Of a stretch of 38,807 nucleotides of DNA, positions 1 to 7,609 are shown piece after piece (the stretch's first letter is position 1; every line of letters begins with the position of its first letter). The stretch comes from an uncultured Bacteroidia bacterium (GTDB taxonomy: Bacteria > Bacteroidota > Bacteroidia > Bacteroidales > UBA932). The translations under genes were made by a program, and so were the position numbers. The stretch covers positions 1 to 38,807 of the forward strand of contig CACZWU010000024.1 of assembly GCA_902784965.1 (NCBI GenBank), in the 5' to 3' direction. The notes beneath the pieces are model-generated. The model was not told where the DNA came from. It worked only from the letters and a program-made list of their open reading frames with translations, and searched no databases.

Positions 1-81
1 AAATCCGACCGTACCGGTGCCTACGCATTCCAGGAAGAACTCGTCCCCGTCGACGAGGTGGCCGACTACTTCAAGAAATAA
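1..81 (+). CDS. DUF4295 family protein, C-terminal part
   Basis: An open frame enters from the left edge and gives 26 residues ending in ADYFKK before a TAA stop. The pattern TGAYAFQEELVP followed by an acidic stretch and FKK matches my memory of the C-terminus of DUF4295, a roughly 50-residue Bacteroidota protein normally encoded just after the ribosomal protein genes rpmB and rpmG. Its exact role is not known to me; the usual context suggests a ribosome-related function. The N-terminal half lies outside the window, so the neighbourhood cannot be checked. Confidence 0.7.
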   Translation, partial: KSDRTGAYAFQEELVPVDEVADYFKK

Positions 82-100
82 TAAAGTAGGTAAGTATGAA

Positions 101-137
101 CAAAGAGAGGCTCGCAAATCGCGAGCCTCTCTTTGTT
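101..137. terminator. Strong hairpin, probably a bidirectional terminator
   Basis: A perfect 15-bp inverted repeat (arms 101-115 and 121-135) surrounds a 5-nt loop. It lies between the end of the DUF4295 gene on plus and the 3' end of the tRNA-Thr gene on minus, so it can end transcription from both sides. T-richness after the stem is modest on the plus side (TTTGTTC). Confidence 0.75.
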
Positions 138-141
138 CTCG

Positions 142-214
142 AGCCACTTGGCAGACTCGGACTGCCGACCTGCGCGTTACGAATGCGCTGCTCTACCGAC
201 TGAGCTAAAGTGGC
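142..214 (-). tRNA. tRNA-Thr (anticodon CGU)
   Basis: The minus strand folds as a 73-nt cloverleaf: acceptor GCCACTT pairs with AAGTGGC, D-stem GCTC/GAGC, anticodon loop TTCGTAA with CGT at 34-36, and T-stem GGCAG/CTGCC. The 3' CCA is not encoded. Two details differ from the usual pattern: the last anticodon-stem pair is A-C rather than a Watson-Crick pair, and the T-loop begins TCC instead of TTC. Both could be lineage-typical; I cannot check this here. Confidence 0.93.
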
Positions 215-248
215 TGGATTCTTATTTCCCCCATTAAACTTGGGACTG

Positions 249-256
249 CAAAAATA
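249..256 (-). promoter_or_regulatory. Promoter -7 box for tRNA-Thr
   Basis: TATTTTTG on the minus strand fits the Bacteroidota TAnnTTTG consensus. Transcription would start near 242, about 27 nt before the mature tRNA. No convincing -33 TTTG is seen. Confidence 0.55.
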
Positions 257-300
257 GTCAAAAGATGGAGATTGCGAAAATTTTTTTCACAAATATTGCC

Positions 301-394
301 ATGAAACAATTGATGATTCTTTCGGCCGCCCTCGTTCTCACGATTACGGCCGCCGCACAGCCCCCTATGGGCCAGGGCCGTCCCGGAATCTCAT
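301..394 (+). pseudogene. 5' remnant of an exported-protein gene, cut off by pnuC
   Basis: ATG at 301 opens a frame with a typical signal peptide (MKQLMILSAALVLTITAAAQ) followed by PPMGQGRPG, as seen at the start of small exported Bacteroidota proteins. After about 30 residues the frame runs antisense into the 3' end of pnuC (pnuC stop at 395) and turns into low-complexity Arg/Ser sequence up to a stop near 450. The simplest reading is a gene whose body was lost by deletion, leaving the signal sequence. A chance signal-peptide-like ORF is possible but less likely, given the cleavage-site-like AAAQ end. Confidence 0.45.
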
Positions 395-1054
395 TCAGTC
401 GACGTACACCCCGTTCTTCCGCCAGTTGCGGATGCCGAAGAAGGCCATGATGATGTAGCAGACATACATCAGGGCCATCCAGTACATGTGGCTGTAGATG
501 AACACGCCGACAGTGATGGTGTCGAGGACGATCCAGATGTACCACTGGCACATGTACGAACGGCTGAGGAAGAAGGTGCCCACCATGCTGCCCACGCCGA
601 TGAAAGCATCCCAGTAGGGCTGGCTCGGAAAGAGTGAAGTGCCATGCGTGTCGGCGTAGGCCTTGAGGAGGTTGGCCAGTAAGAAATAAGCCGGGATGGC
701 GATGCCCAGCGTCCAGGCGCCCGTCTTCCAGTCGAAGCGGCGGATCAGCACTTCCTTGTCTGAAGACGCAGCCTTCTCCTTGGCCTCAGCTTGGGCGTCA
801 TCCCTGAGCTCCCGGAATGCATGAATGCCGTAGAAGGCCATCACGATGTAATAGAACTGGATGACCGTCATCGACACGAAATTGTTGTGCCAGTAGACAA
901 AGATGTTCAGGATGGAGGTAATGATGCAGACATACCAGAGCAACTGGGACTTTCCGATCTCCAGGTAGACATAGTAGATGCCCGCCACCATCGCAAAGAT
1001 CTCCAGCCAGTCCCAGAGGTCCAGCCCGACGAAATAGGCGCCGATGCCGTCCAT
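395..1054 (-). CDS. pnuC: PnuC-family nicotinamide mononucleoside transporter
   Basis: The 219-residue membrane protein has about seven hydrophobic segments and the PnuC pattern, including the WxxW motif (WYIW, near residue 170) used in substrate binding, and a C-terminal RNWRKNG after the last helix. PnuC carries nicotinamide riboside by facilitated diffusion for NAD salvage; relatives carry thiamine or deoxynucleosides. No thiamine riboswitch is seen upstream, so the thiamine paralogue is less likely, and the apt neighbour favours a nucleoside-type substrate. A charged linker near residues 85-100 separates the two halves. It is the last gene of a minus operon, 3 nt after apt. Substrate assignment is inference. 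Confidence 0.85.
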   Translation of the reverse strand: MDGIGAYFVGLDLWDWLEIFAMVAGIYYVYLEIGKSQLLWYVCIITSILNIFVYWHNNFVSMTVIQFYYIVMAFYGIHAFRELRDDAQAEAKEKAASSDKEVLIRRFDWKTGAWTLGIAIPAYFLLANLLKAYADTHGTSLFPSQPYWDAFIGVGSMVGTFFLSRSYMCQWYIWIVLDTITVGVFIYSHMYWMALMYVCYIIMAFFGIRNWRKNGVYVD

Positions 1055-1057
1055 GGA

Positions 1058-1591
1058 CTAAAAGCCGCGCAGGTTCAGTACGGTGGTCACCGGCACATCC
1101 TTGGGGAATTTGGCGATGCTGCCGAAATCCTGCAGATAGATGATGAAACTGGCATACACCTGCTTGGGATGGAAGAACCGGACCAGCTTCACGGCGGCGT
1201 TGGCCGTACCGCCGGTCGCCAGCAGGTCGTCGTGCACCAGGACGACGTCGTCCGGTTCGATGGCGTCGGTATGGATCTCGATCTTGTCGCGGCCATATTC
1301 CAGTTCATATTCGAGGGCAATGGTTTCGGACGGCAGTTTGCCCGGCTTGCGGATCAGCACGAAACCGGCACCCAGGCGGGAAGCCAGGGCGGCGCCCATG
1401 ACGAAGCCGCGGCTCTCGATGCCAGCCACCTTTGTGATGCCTTTGTCCTTGTATTCCTCATACAGGATATCTTCGACCTCCTTGAAGGCGGCCGCATTCT
1501 TGAACAGCGTGGTGACATCCCAGAACTTGATGCCCGGCTTGGGATAATCGGGGACCGTCCGCAGACTGGCGATCAGACTCTCTTTGCTCAT
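1058..1591 (-). CDS. apt: Adenine phosphoribosyltransferase
   Basis: The 177-residue protein is full length for the family. It converts adenine and PRPP to AMP in the cytoplasm. The PRPP-binding motif [15 protein letters not shown] lies at about residues 118-132, and the conserved [14 protein letters not shown] segment precedes it. The N-terminus ([16 protein letters not shown]) is also typical of Apt. It lies 2 nt after the glutaminyl cyclase gene and 3 nt before pnuC, so the four minus genes from DUF1846 to pnuC look like one transcript with a purine/nucleotide salvage tail. Confidence 0.96.
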   Translation of the reverse strand: MSKESLIASLRTVPDYPKPGIKFWDVTTLFKNAAAFKEVEDILYEEYKDKGITKVAGIESRGFVMGAALASRLGAGFVLIRKPGKLPSETIALEYELEYGRDKIEIHTDAIEPDDVVLVHDDLLATGGTANAAVKLVRFFHPKQVYASFIIYLQDFGSIAKFPKDVPVTTVLNLRGF

Positions 1592-1593
1592 GA

Positions 1594-2367
1594 TTATTTC
1601 TTTTCGACTAAGGATATACGATACAGTTTCGGCCAGTATTTGCCCGTGACATAGACGTTGCCCTTCGCATCTACGGCGATGCCGTTGAGCACGTCGGTGC
1701 CGGAGGTACGCAACTGGGCGGGCAGGATGCCGCGCAGGTTGATGACACTCCGCACCTGGCCGGTGGCGGGGTCGATGCGGACGATCTGGTCGGTGCCGTA
1801 GACATTGGCCCAGATCTCCCCCTTGATGTATTCCAACTCATTGAGGTACATTACTTTCTGCCCGCGAAGCGTGACGTTGACGGTCCGCTGTACCTGGAAG
1901 GTCTCGGGGTCGCGGAACGTAATCTCGGAAGTGCCGTTGCTCATGATCAGCTGCTTGCCGTCGGCGGTCAGGCCCCAGCCCTCCCCGTTGTAGTGGTGCG
2001 AACCCAGTTTCTGCCAGGTCTTGAAGTCATACACGAAACACTCCTTCTCCTGCCAGGTGAGGATGTACAGGCGTCCGTTCAGTACGCAGGATCCTTCGGC
2101 GAAGTAACGTCGCTCGAAATTGAGGCGCCGCTCCACCTTCCCCGTCTTGAGATCGACCTGCCGGAAGCTCGACTGGCCGTACTGGCCGGCGGATTCGTAG
2201 AGTACGCCATCCTCGAAAAAGAGACCCTGGGTATACGAACCCGCATCGTGCGGCAGCACCTCTTCCACCTTGTAGCCATAAGTCTTGACGTTCTGACCGT
2301 CGGCCTTGCAGGCCGGAAGGGCCAGCAGGCAGCACAGGAAGACCATCATGCAGAAGGGTTTATTCAT
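1594..2367 (-). CDS. Glutaminyl-peptide cyclotransferase, exported lipoprotein
   Basis: The 257-residue protein begins with a signal sequence and lipobox (LALPAC, Cys about residue 20), predicting a lipid-anchored protein outside the inner membrane. The body is the beta-propeller glutamine cyclotransferase family (plant-type QC): [34 protein letters not shown] and [16 protein letters not shown] are typical repeats. The enzyme turns N-terminal Gln of exported proteins into pyroglutamate, a common modification in Bacteroidota because signal peptidase I often leaves Gln at the new N-terminus. It lies 11 nt after DUF1846 and 2 nt before apt. Confidence 0.9.
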   Translation of the reverse strand: MNKPFCMMVFLCCLLALPACKADGQNVKTYGYKVEEVLPHDAGSYTQGLFFEDGVLYESAGQYGQSSFRQVDLKTGKVERRLNFERRYFAEGSCVLNGRLYILTWQEKECFVYDFKTWQKLGSHHYNGEGWGLTADGKQLIMSNGTSEITFRDPETFQVQRTVNVTLRGQKVMYLNELEYIKGEIWANVYGTDQIVRIDPATGQVRSVINLRGILPAQLRTSGTDVLNGIAVDAKGNVYVTGKYWPKLYRISLVEKK

Positions 2368-2378
2368 GGGGAAGGGCT

Positions 2379-3872
2379 TTATTGCTGGGAATATTTGCGG
2401 TAGCTGCTGCTCTGCTTCTTCACGGGTTCGCTGGTCAGGCCGACACCCAGTTTCTTGAAGGTCTTGCGATCGACTTCGGTGAGCATCACCGTGCTGTGGA
2501 CCTGGCAGCCCCGGAGCAGCGGCAGGCAGTCGATGGCCTTTCGGCAGTTCTCGTCGGAGAGGCTCAACATCGAAATGGCCACCAGCACCTCGTCGGTATG
2601 GAGGCGCGGATTGTGGCCGTGCAGGTACGAAACTTTCGTTTTCTGGATGGGTTCGATCATCTCGGCGGGAATCAGCTTGACCGGATGCGGGATGCCGGCC
2701 AGGTGCTTGAGTGCGTTCAAAATCAGTGCCGCGCTCGGGCCCAGGAGGGGGCTCTGCTTGGCCGTGATCACCGTGCCGTCGGGAAGTTCCATGGCGGCGG
2801 CATATTCCCCGCTGCTGGCCTCTTTCTGCTTGGCCGCCACAGTTACGCGGCGGTATTCGGTCGCCAGGTTCGCCTGCTTGAGCAGGAGGGTCAGCTTGTT
2901 GACCTCCTGTTCATTTTCTTCTCCTTCGGCCAGGTTGCACAGGCCGGTGTAGTAGCGGCGGATGATCTCGTTGTTGGCTGCCTCCCGGCACACGTCGTCG
3001 TCGCTGATGCAGAAGCCGATCATGTTGACGCCCATGTCGGTGGGCGACTTGTAGATGCTCTTGCCGTAGATCTGGGTAAACAGGGCGTCGAGCACCGGGA
3101 AGATCTCGACGTCGCGGTTGTAGTTGACGGCGATCTTTCCATAGGCCTCCAAGTGGAACGGGTCGATCATGTTCACATCGTCGAGGTCGGCGGTGGCTGC
3201 CTCGTAGGCGATGTTGACGGGATGTTTCAGGGGCAGGTTCCAGATCGGGAAGGTCTCGAATTTCGCATAACCGGCCTTGACGCCGCGTTTGCGCTCGTTG
3301 TAGAGCTGGCTCAGGCACACGGCCATCTTGCCGCTGCCGGGGCCGGGTGCCGTGACCACCACCAGCGGGCGGGTGGTCTCCACGAAGTCGTTCTTGCCGA
3401 AGCCCTCGTCGGATGCGATCAGGTCGACGTTGGTCGGATAACCTTCGATGATATAATGGTAATAGGCCTTGACGCCCATCTTTTCGAGGCGGTTCCGGAA
3501 AGCGACGGCGCTCGACTGGCCGTTGAAGTGGGTGATGACCACGGAATTGACCAGCAGGTCGCGGCTCTGGAATTCTTCACGCAGACGGAGTACGTCGATG
3601 TCGTAGGTGATGCCCAGGTCGCTGCGGATCTTGTTTTTCTCGATGTCTTCGGCCGACACCACGATGATGATTTCCATCTCGTCGCGGAGTTGCATCAGCA
3701 TCTTGAGCTTGCTGTCGGGCTGAAAGCCGGGCAGCACGCGGCTGGCATGGTAATCGTCGAACAGTTTGCCGCCGAATTCCATGTACAGTTTATCCCCGAA
3801 TTGCGAAATGCGTTCCTTGATGTGCTCTGATTGAATCTTCAGATACTTGTCGTTGTCGAAGCCGATTTTCAT
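2379..3872 (-). CDS. DUF1846 family protein
   Basis: The protein is 497 residues from the ATG at 3872, and matches the DUF1846 family from end to end (MKIGFDNDKYLKIQSEHI start; VVTAPGPGSGKMAVCLSQLY in the middle; EVDRKTFKKLGVGLTSEP near the C-terminus). GPGSGK resembles a P-loop. The family is conserved in Firmicutes and Bacteroidota and its biochemical role is not settled. An in-frame upstream start at 3929 is rejected because the residues it would add lie over the promoter region. It heads the four-gene minus operon and is divergent from rnpB. Confidence 0.88.
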   Translation of the reverse strand: MKIGFDNDKYLKIQSEHIKERISQFGDKLYMEFGGKLFDDYHASRVLPGFQPDSKLKMLMQLRDEMEIIIVVSAEDIEKNKIRSDLGITYDIDVLRLREEFQSRDLLVNSVVITHFNGQSSAVAFRNRLEKMGVKAYYHYIIEGYPTNVDLIASDEGFGKNDFVETTRPLVVVTAPGPGSGKMAVCLSQLYNERKRGVKAGYAKFETFPIWNLPLKHPVNIAYEAATADLDDVNMIDPFHLEAYGKIAVNYNRDVEIFPVLDALFTQIYGKSIYKSPTDMGVNMIGFCISDDDVCREAANNEIIRRYYTGLCNLAEGEENEQEVNKLTLLLKQANLATEYRRVTVAAKQKEASSGEYAAAMELPDGTVITAKQSPLLGPSAALILNALKHLAGIPHPVKLIPAEMIEPIQKTKVSYLHGHNPRLHTDEVLVAISMLSLSDENCRKAIDCLPLLRGCQVHSTVMLTEVDRKTFKKLGVGLTSEPVKKQSSSYRKYSQQ

Positions 3873-3898
3873 AATCCCGTAAAGACTTTTACGGGTTA

Positions 3899-3906
3899 CA
3901 AAGATA
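3899..3906 (-). promoter_or_regulatory. Promoter -7 box for the DUF1846 operon
   Basis: TATCTTTG on minus, 27 nt before the DUF1846 ATG. A TTTG at 3922-3925 is closer (15 nt) than the usual 19-20 nt. Confidence 0.6.
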
Positions 3907-3937
3907 GGAAAAATATCGGTACAAATCATTTTTCTTG

Positions 3938-3945
3938 TACCTTTG
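3938..3945 (+). promoter_or_regulatory. Promoter -7 box for rnpB
   Basis: TACCTTTG on plus, ending a few nt before the first paired base of RNase P RNA. It lies back to back with the minus promoter at 3899-3906. Confidence 0.65.
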
Positions 3946-3949
3946 CATC

Positions 3950-4284
3950 CGGCAAGTCATTCTGTCGCGCCGCGCGAGCGGTGAGGAAAGTCCGGACAGC
4001 ACAGAGCGCCTCCCTGTGGAAAGCACAGATAGGTGAAAGTTTATGGAGCGCGTAACAGAAAACAACCGCCGGTTTAGCCCGGACTCGTTCCGGAGCCGGC
4101 AAGGGTGAAAACGTGGGGCAAGAGCCCACGACCGCTGGCGGCGACGTCCGCGGGGTACGCACCGGAGGGCTGCAAGGCCAAATATATCGGCGTCTGAGGG
4201 CTGCTCGCCTGAGCCGAGGGGTAGGCTGCATCAGATAAATGACAGAAGCCCGTCAGGGTACAGAATCCGGCTTATCGGCTTGCC
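3950..4284 (+). ncRNA. rnpB: RNase P RNA, class A
   Basis: The catalytic RNA of RNase P matures tRNA 5' ends. Hallmarks are visible in order: the 5' conserved GAGGAAAGTCCGGAC at about 3982-3996, GGTGAAA and GCGCGTAACAGAA segments, the AAGAGCCCAC region, GCTGCAAGGCC, the AGATAAATGACAG segment near 4234, and the closing ACAGAATCCGGCTTA at 4260-4274. The ends pair as P1 (GGCAAG at 3951-3956 with CTTGCC at 4279-4284), and a run of seven T follows at 4285-4291. Ends are estimated to within a few nt. Confidence 0.95.
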
Positions 4285-4295
4285 TTTTTTTGACT

Positions 4296-5147
4296 ATGAA
4301 ACGCACCATCATACTCTTGACCGCCCTCTTCGGGCTCGTCTTCAGCGCTGCGGCCTACGAAAAGGGCGACGCGCGCTTCACGCAGAAAGACATCGACAAC
4401 TTCAACGAAGTGATGACCCTCCTGGCCCCGGACCGCGACAAGCCGATGAGCGAGCTGGTGATCAAGGTGGCAAAACATTTCCTCGGCACGCCCTATGTGT
4501 CGAACACCCTGGAACTCGAACCGGAGCGCCTGACGGTCAACACACGTGAGACCGACTGCATCCTCTTCGTGGAAATGTGCCTGGCCATGTCGCTCACCGC
4601 CAAGGAAGAACATCCGACCTTCGAGAAATATGTCGACAACCTGCGCCAGCTGCGCTACCGCAACGGCAAGGTCGACGGCTACGCCTCGCGCATCCATTAC
4701 ACCTCCGAGTGGATCATCCAGGGTACGGTGCGGGGCCTCTTCGACGAAGTGAGCCGCCAGTGCGGCGGCAGCCCTCTCGACCAGAAGTTCAACTTCATGT
4801 CGACCCATCCGGCCTCCTACAAGCAGCTGAAAGACAGTCCGAAAACGGTCGAAAAGATCAAGGCCGTGGAGCAGAACCTCGAAAGCTGGGACTACTGGTA
4901 CATTCCCAAGGCCGAACTGCCGAAGTGCATCCAAAACATCAAGACCGGCGACATCATCGGCTTCAACTCCGCCACGCCCGGCCTCGACATCGCCCATGTG
5001 GCCTACGCCTATTGGGAAGGCAACACCCTGACCTTCATCCACGCGTCCTACTCCGAGAAGAAAGTCGTCATCAACAAAACGCCGCTGGTGGAGTACACCA
5101 ACGGCATCAAAGGTCACAACGGTCTGCGCGTCGTCCGGCTGAAATAG
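4296..5147 (+). CDS. DUF1460 family N-acetylmuramoyl-L-alanine amidase-like protein
   Basis: The 283-residue exported protein starts with a clear signal peptide (MKRTIILLTALFGLVFSAAA), which fixes the start at 4296. The body matches DUF1460, an NlpC/P60-like cysteine hydrolase family: nucleophile region TDCILFVEMCLA (Cys about residue 87), GTPYVSNTLE before it, and the His-containing GLDIAHVAYAYW near residue 235. It probably cleaves peptidoglycan peptides in the periplasm. The start codon is only 11 nt after the last rnpB base pair and 4 nt after the rnpB T-run, so no separate promoter fits between them. A strong hairpin follows. Confidence 0.88.
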   Translation: MKRTIILLTALFGLVFSAAAYEKGDARFTQKDIDNFNEVMTLLAPDRDKPMSELVIKVAKHFLGTPYVSNTLELEPERLTVNTRETDCILFVEMCLAMSLTAKEEHPTFEKYVDNLRQLRYRNGKVDGYASRIHYTSEWIIQGTVRGLFDEVSRQCGGSPLDQKFNFMSTHPASYKQLKDSPKTVEKIKAVEQNLESWDYWYIPKAELPKCIQNIKTGDIIGFNSATPGLDIAHVAYAYWEGNTLTFIHASYSEKKVVINKTPLVEYTNGIKGHNGLRVVRLK

Positions 5148-5177
5148 AAGCATTGCCGGAGCAAAACCGACCCTTAT

Positions 5178-5220
5178 TGCGCCCGATGTCCCACTTTTTG
5201 GGACATCGGGCGCATTTTAG
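5178..5220 (+). terminator. Terminator after the DUF1460 gene
   Basis: A perfect 15-bp inverted repeat (5178-5192 with 5200-5214) with a 7-nt loop is followed by TTTT. It is 30 nt after the DUF1460 stop. The inner part (TGTCCC, T-rich loop, GGGACA) recurs 51 bp downstream. Confidence 0.85.
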
Positions 5221-5235
5221 TGGGTATTTGCTCCT

Positions 5236-5258
5236 GGTGTCCCCGTTTTTGGGACATC
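5236..5258 (+). repeat. Second TGTCCC-GGGACA dyad upstream of the kinase promoter
   Basis: GGTGTCCC (5236-5243) pairs with GGGACATC (5251-5258) across a 7-nt loop, nearly the same core as the terminator at 5178-5214. It lies 18 nt before the -7 box of the kinase-murQ operon, so it could be an operator or a decayed copy of the terminator hairpin. Confidence 0.5.
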
Positions 5259-5275
5259 GGCGACGGAAAAATAAC

Positions 5276-5283
5276 TATATTTG
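5276..5283 (+). promoter_or_regulatory. Promoter -7 box for the kinase-murQ-recR operon
   Basis: TATATTTG on plus, 29 nt before the start codon at 5313. A TTTG at 5248-5251 lies 24 nt upstream, longer than the usual 19-20 nt. Confidence 0.65.
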
Positions 5284-5312
5284 TAGATTGAATCTAATTT
5301 TACAAGAAAGAT

Positions 5313-6152
5313 ATGCAACTGATAGCTGACAGCGGTTCCACCAAGGTTTCCTGGCGGGCCATTTGCGATGACGGTTCGGTCAAGGCGATCGAGACCGTGG
5401 GCATCAATCCGGTTTTCATGGAGGATGCCGAGATCGAAAAGATATTGAACGACAAACTCGTTCCCGAGATCGGGAAGAAGGTCGACCGGATCTTCTTCTA
5501 TGGCGCTGGCATGGTGGGTGGCGAGATTTCCGCCAAGCTGGAACGCTGCTTCGGCAAGGTGTTCCCGGGTTCGACCTGCGAAGCGGCTTCCGACGTGCTG
5601 GCGGCGGCCCGCGCCCTCTGCGGCCACAAGCCCGGCATCGCCTGCATCCTGGGCACCGGTTCAAACAGTTGCTTCTACGACGGTGAGGGGATCGCGCAGA
5701 ACGTCCGCGCCGGCGGTTTCATCCTCGGCGACGAGGCCAGCGGCGCCTACCTGGGCAAACGCCTGGTTTCCGACTTCATCAAGGGCCTGCTTCCGCCGGC
5801 CATCGAGAACGAATTCAACAAGCGCTACGGTCTCGACTACATGGCCATCGTCCAGAAGGTCTACCGTGAACCCATGCCGAGCCGTTTCCTGGCTTCTTTC
5901 TCGCCCTTCATCAGCGAGTTCAAGAACCATCCGCACATGGCCAACCTGCTCAAGAGCAGCTTCGAGGAATTCCTGCACCGCAACATCGTCCACTACGACT
6001 ACAAGAAGTATCCGGTGAACTTCGTCGGCTCCATCGCCTTCTACTACAAGGACATCCTGGAGAAAGCCGTCAACGCCGCCGGCATGCGCATGGGCATCAT
6101 TCTCAAGGGCCCCATCGATGGTTTGGTTGAATATCATAAAAACGTGAAATAA
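5313..6152 (+). CDS. BadF/BadG-type sugar kinase, probably for MurNAc or GlcNAc
   Basis: The 279-residue protein is a BadF/BadG/BcrA/BcrD ATPase-family kinase of the ASKHA fold. The phosphate-1 loop is ADSGSTKVSW at residues 5-14, the second glycine-rich loop is ILGTGSNSC near residue 112, and GGFILGDEASGAYLG follows near residue 131. Relatives include N-acetylglucosamine kinases. Its stop overlaps the murQ start by 1 nt, so the product is very likely N-acetylmuramate 6-phosphate or a related amino sugar phosphate passed to MurQ. Tannerella forsythia has a comparable murTKQ cluster. Substrate is inferred from context. Confidence 0.85.
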   Translation: MQLIADSGSTKVSWRAICDDGSVKAIETVGINPVFMEDAEIEKILNDKLVPEIGKKVDRIFFYGAGMVGGEISAKLERCFGKVFPGSTCEAASDVLAAARALCGHKPGIACILGTGSNSCFYDGEGIAQNVRAGGFILGDEASGAYLGKRLVSDFIKGLLPPAIENEFNKRYGLDYMAIVQKVYREPMPSRFLASFSPFISEFKNHPHMANLLKSSFEEFLHRNIVHYDYKKYPVNFVGSIAFYYKDILEKAVNAAGMRMGIILKGPIDGLVEYHKNVK

Positions 6153-6979
6153 TGAAGGTCACCGAACAGAGTTCGAACTATTCGAACCTCGACAAGATGA
6201 GCACGCGGGAGCTGCTCGAGAACATGAACCGCGAAGACCGGCATGTCCCGGAAGTGGTCGCCGAATGCATTCCGCAGATCGAGAAACTCGTCGACGGCAT
6301 CGTCGAGCGCATGCGCCGCAACGGCCGCGTCTTCTACATGGGCGCCGGTACCAGCGGCCGCCTCGGCATCCTCGACGCCTCGGAAATTCCGCCGACCTAC
6401 GGCGCCCCCTACGACCTGTTCATCGGCCTGATGGCCGGCGGTGACAGCGCCATCCGGCGCGCTGCCGAAGGTGCCGAGGACAACAAGGAACAGGGCTGGA
6501 AAGACATTGAACCGTATCGCCCGACGAAAGACGACATCGTGATCGGCATCGCCGCCTCCGGCACCACGCCCTATGTGATCGGCGCCATCGAGGAAGCCCG
6601 CAAACGGGGCCTGCTCACCGGCTGCATCACCTGCAACCCCGACGCCCCCGTGGCAGCGGCCGCCGAGATCCCCATCGTCGCCGTCGTAGGTCCCGAATTC
6701 GTGACCGGCAGCACCCGCATGAAATCGGGCACCGCACAGAAACTCATCCTCAACATGATCTCCACCTCCACGATGATCCGCCTGGGCCACGTGAAAGGCA
6801 ACAAGATGGTGGACATGCAGCTCACCAACAAGAAACTGGTGGACCGCGGCACCAAGATGATCATGGATGAGACCGGCATCGAAGACTACGGCGAGGCCAA
6901 GGCCATGCTGCTGCACTACGGCTCCGTCCGCAACGCCGTCGATACCTACTTTGCCCAAAACCCCGACAAGCGCAAATAA
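6152..6979 (+). CDS. murQ: N-acetylmuramic acid 6-phosphate etherase
   Basis: The 275-residue SIS-domain protein splits MurNAc-6-phosphate into GlcNAc-6-phosphate and D-lactate in the cytoplasm during cell-wall recycling. Family signatures are all present: YMGAGTSGRLGILDASEIPPTY with the catalytic Glu in DASE, the second acidic site in GGDSAIRRAAEGAED, the GIAASGTTPYV phosphate loop, and the GSTRMKSGTAQKL segment. It overlaps the upstream kinase by 1 nt (TAATG), which argues for coupled translation, and recR follows 12 nt later. Confidence 0.96.
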   Translation: MKVTEQSSNYSNLDKMSTRELLENMNREDRHVPEVVAECIPQIEKLVDGIVERMRRNGRVFYMGAGTSGRLGILDASEIPPTYGAPYDLFIGLMAGGDSAIRRAAEGAEDNKEQGWKDIEPYRPTKDDIVIGIAASGTTPYVIGAIEEARKRGLLTGCITCNPDAPVAAAAEIPIVAVVGPEFVTGSTRMKSGTAQKLILNMISTSTMIRLGHVKGNKMVDMQLTNKKLVDRGTKMIMDETGIEDYGEAKAMLLHYGSVRNAVDTYFAQNPDKRK

Positions 6980-6991
6980 GCGCAACGGCCG

Positions 6992-7606
6992 ATGTTCCGT
7001 CGGAACTATTCCTCCGCCTTGCTGGAAGAGGCTGTTGACCAGCTCGCCACGCTGCCCGGCGTCGGTCGCCGGACCGCCTTGCGGCTTGCCCTGCACCTGC
7101 TGGGCCAGCCGCGCGAGAACGTGGAACAGTTTTCCGACGCACTGCTGCGCCTGCGGCAGGATATCCACCACTGTCCCGTGTGCGGCATGATTTCCGACGA
7201 CGGTACCTGCCCCGTGTGCGGCGACCCGCACCGCGACCCCACGGTGGTCTGCGTGGTGGAGAGCCTGCGCGACGTGCTCAGCATCGAGAACACCGGCCAG
7301 TACAGCGGACTCTACCACATCCTGGGCGGCATCATTTCGCCCATCGACGGGGTGGGGCCCGGCGACCTCCGCATCCATGAACTCGGCGACCGCCTCGCCC
7401 AGGGACAGATCCGCGAAGTGGTGCTGGCCCTGAGCACCAGCATGGAAGGGGAGACCACTGCCTATTATCTCTACAAGCAGATCGCCCGTTATCCCGTGTC
7501 CGTGACCGCCATTGCGCGCGGCGTGGGCTTCGGTGACGATCTCGAATATACCGACGAACTGACCCTCGGCCGGTCGATTACCAACCGACAACCTTTTAAA
7601 CCTTGA
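6992..7606 (+). CDS. recR: Recombination mediator RecR
   Basis: The 204-residue protein is full length. RecR works with RecO (and RecF) to load RecA on single-stranded gaps. The helix-hairpin-helix segment LATLPGVGRRTALRLALHLL is at residues 18-37, the four-cysteine zinc finger (CPVCG and CPVCGD) at about 61-77, and the Toprim domain follows (VVCVVESLRDVLSIE, then ALSTSMEGETTAYYL). It is 12 nt after murQ and 3 nt before the symporter gene, so it shares the operon without an obvious functional link to cell-wall recycling. Confidence 0.97.
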   Translation: MFRRNYSSALLEEAVDQLATLPGVGRRTALRLALHLLGQPRENVEQFSDALLRLRQDIHHCPVCGMISDDGTCPVCGDPHRDPTVVCVVESLRDVLSIENTGQYSGLYHILGGIISPIDGVGPGDLRIHELGDRLAQGQIREVVLALSTSMEGETTAYYLYKQIARYPVSVTAIARGVGFGDDLEYTDELTLGRSITNRQPFKP

Positions 7607-7609
7607 CCT

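Noticed and set aside
17-208. 63-codon ORF on plus over the tRNA
   Set aside because: It reads through the terminator hairpin and antisense to the tRNA-Thr gene; the peptide is a familiar tRNA-antisense artefact.
1004-1100. Thiamine or other riboswitch controlling pnuC
   Set aside because: pnuC starts 3 nt after apt with no leader, so there is no place for one and no matching motif.
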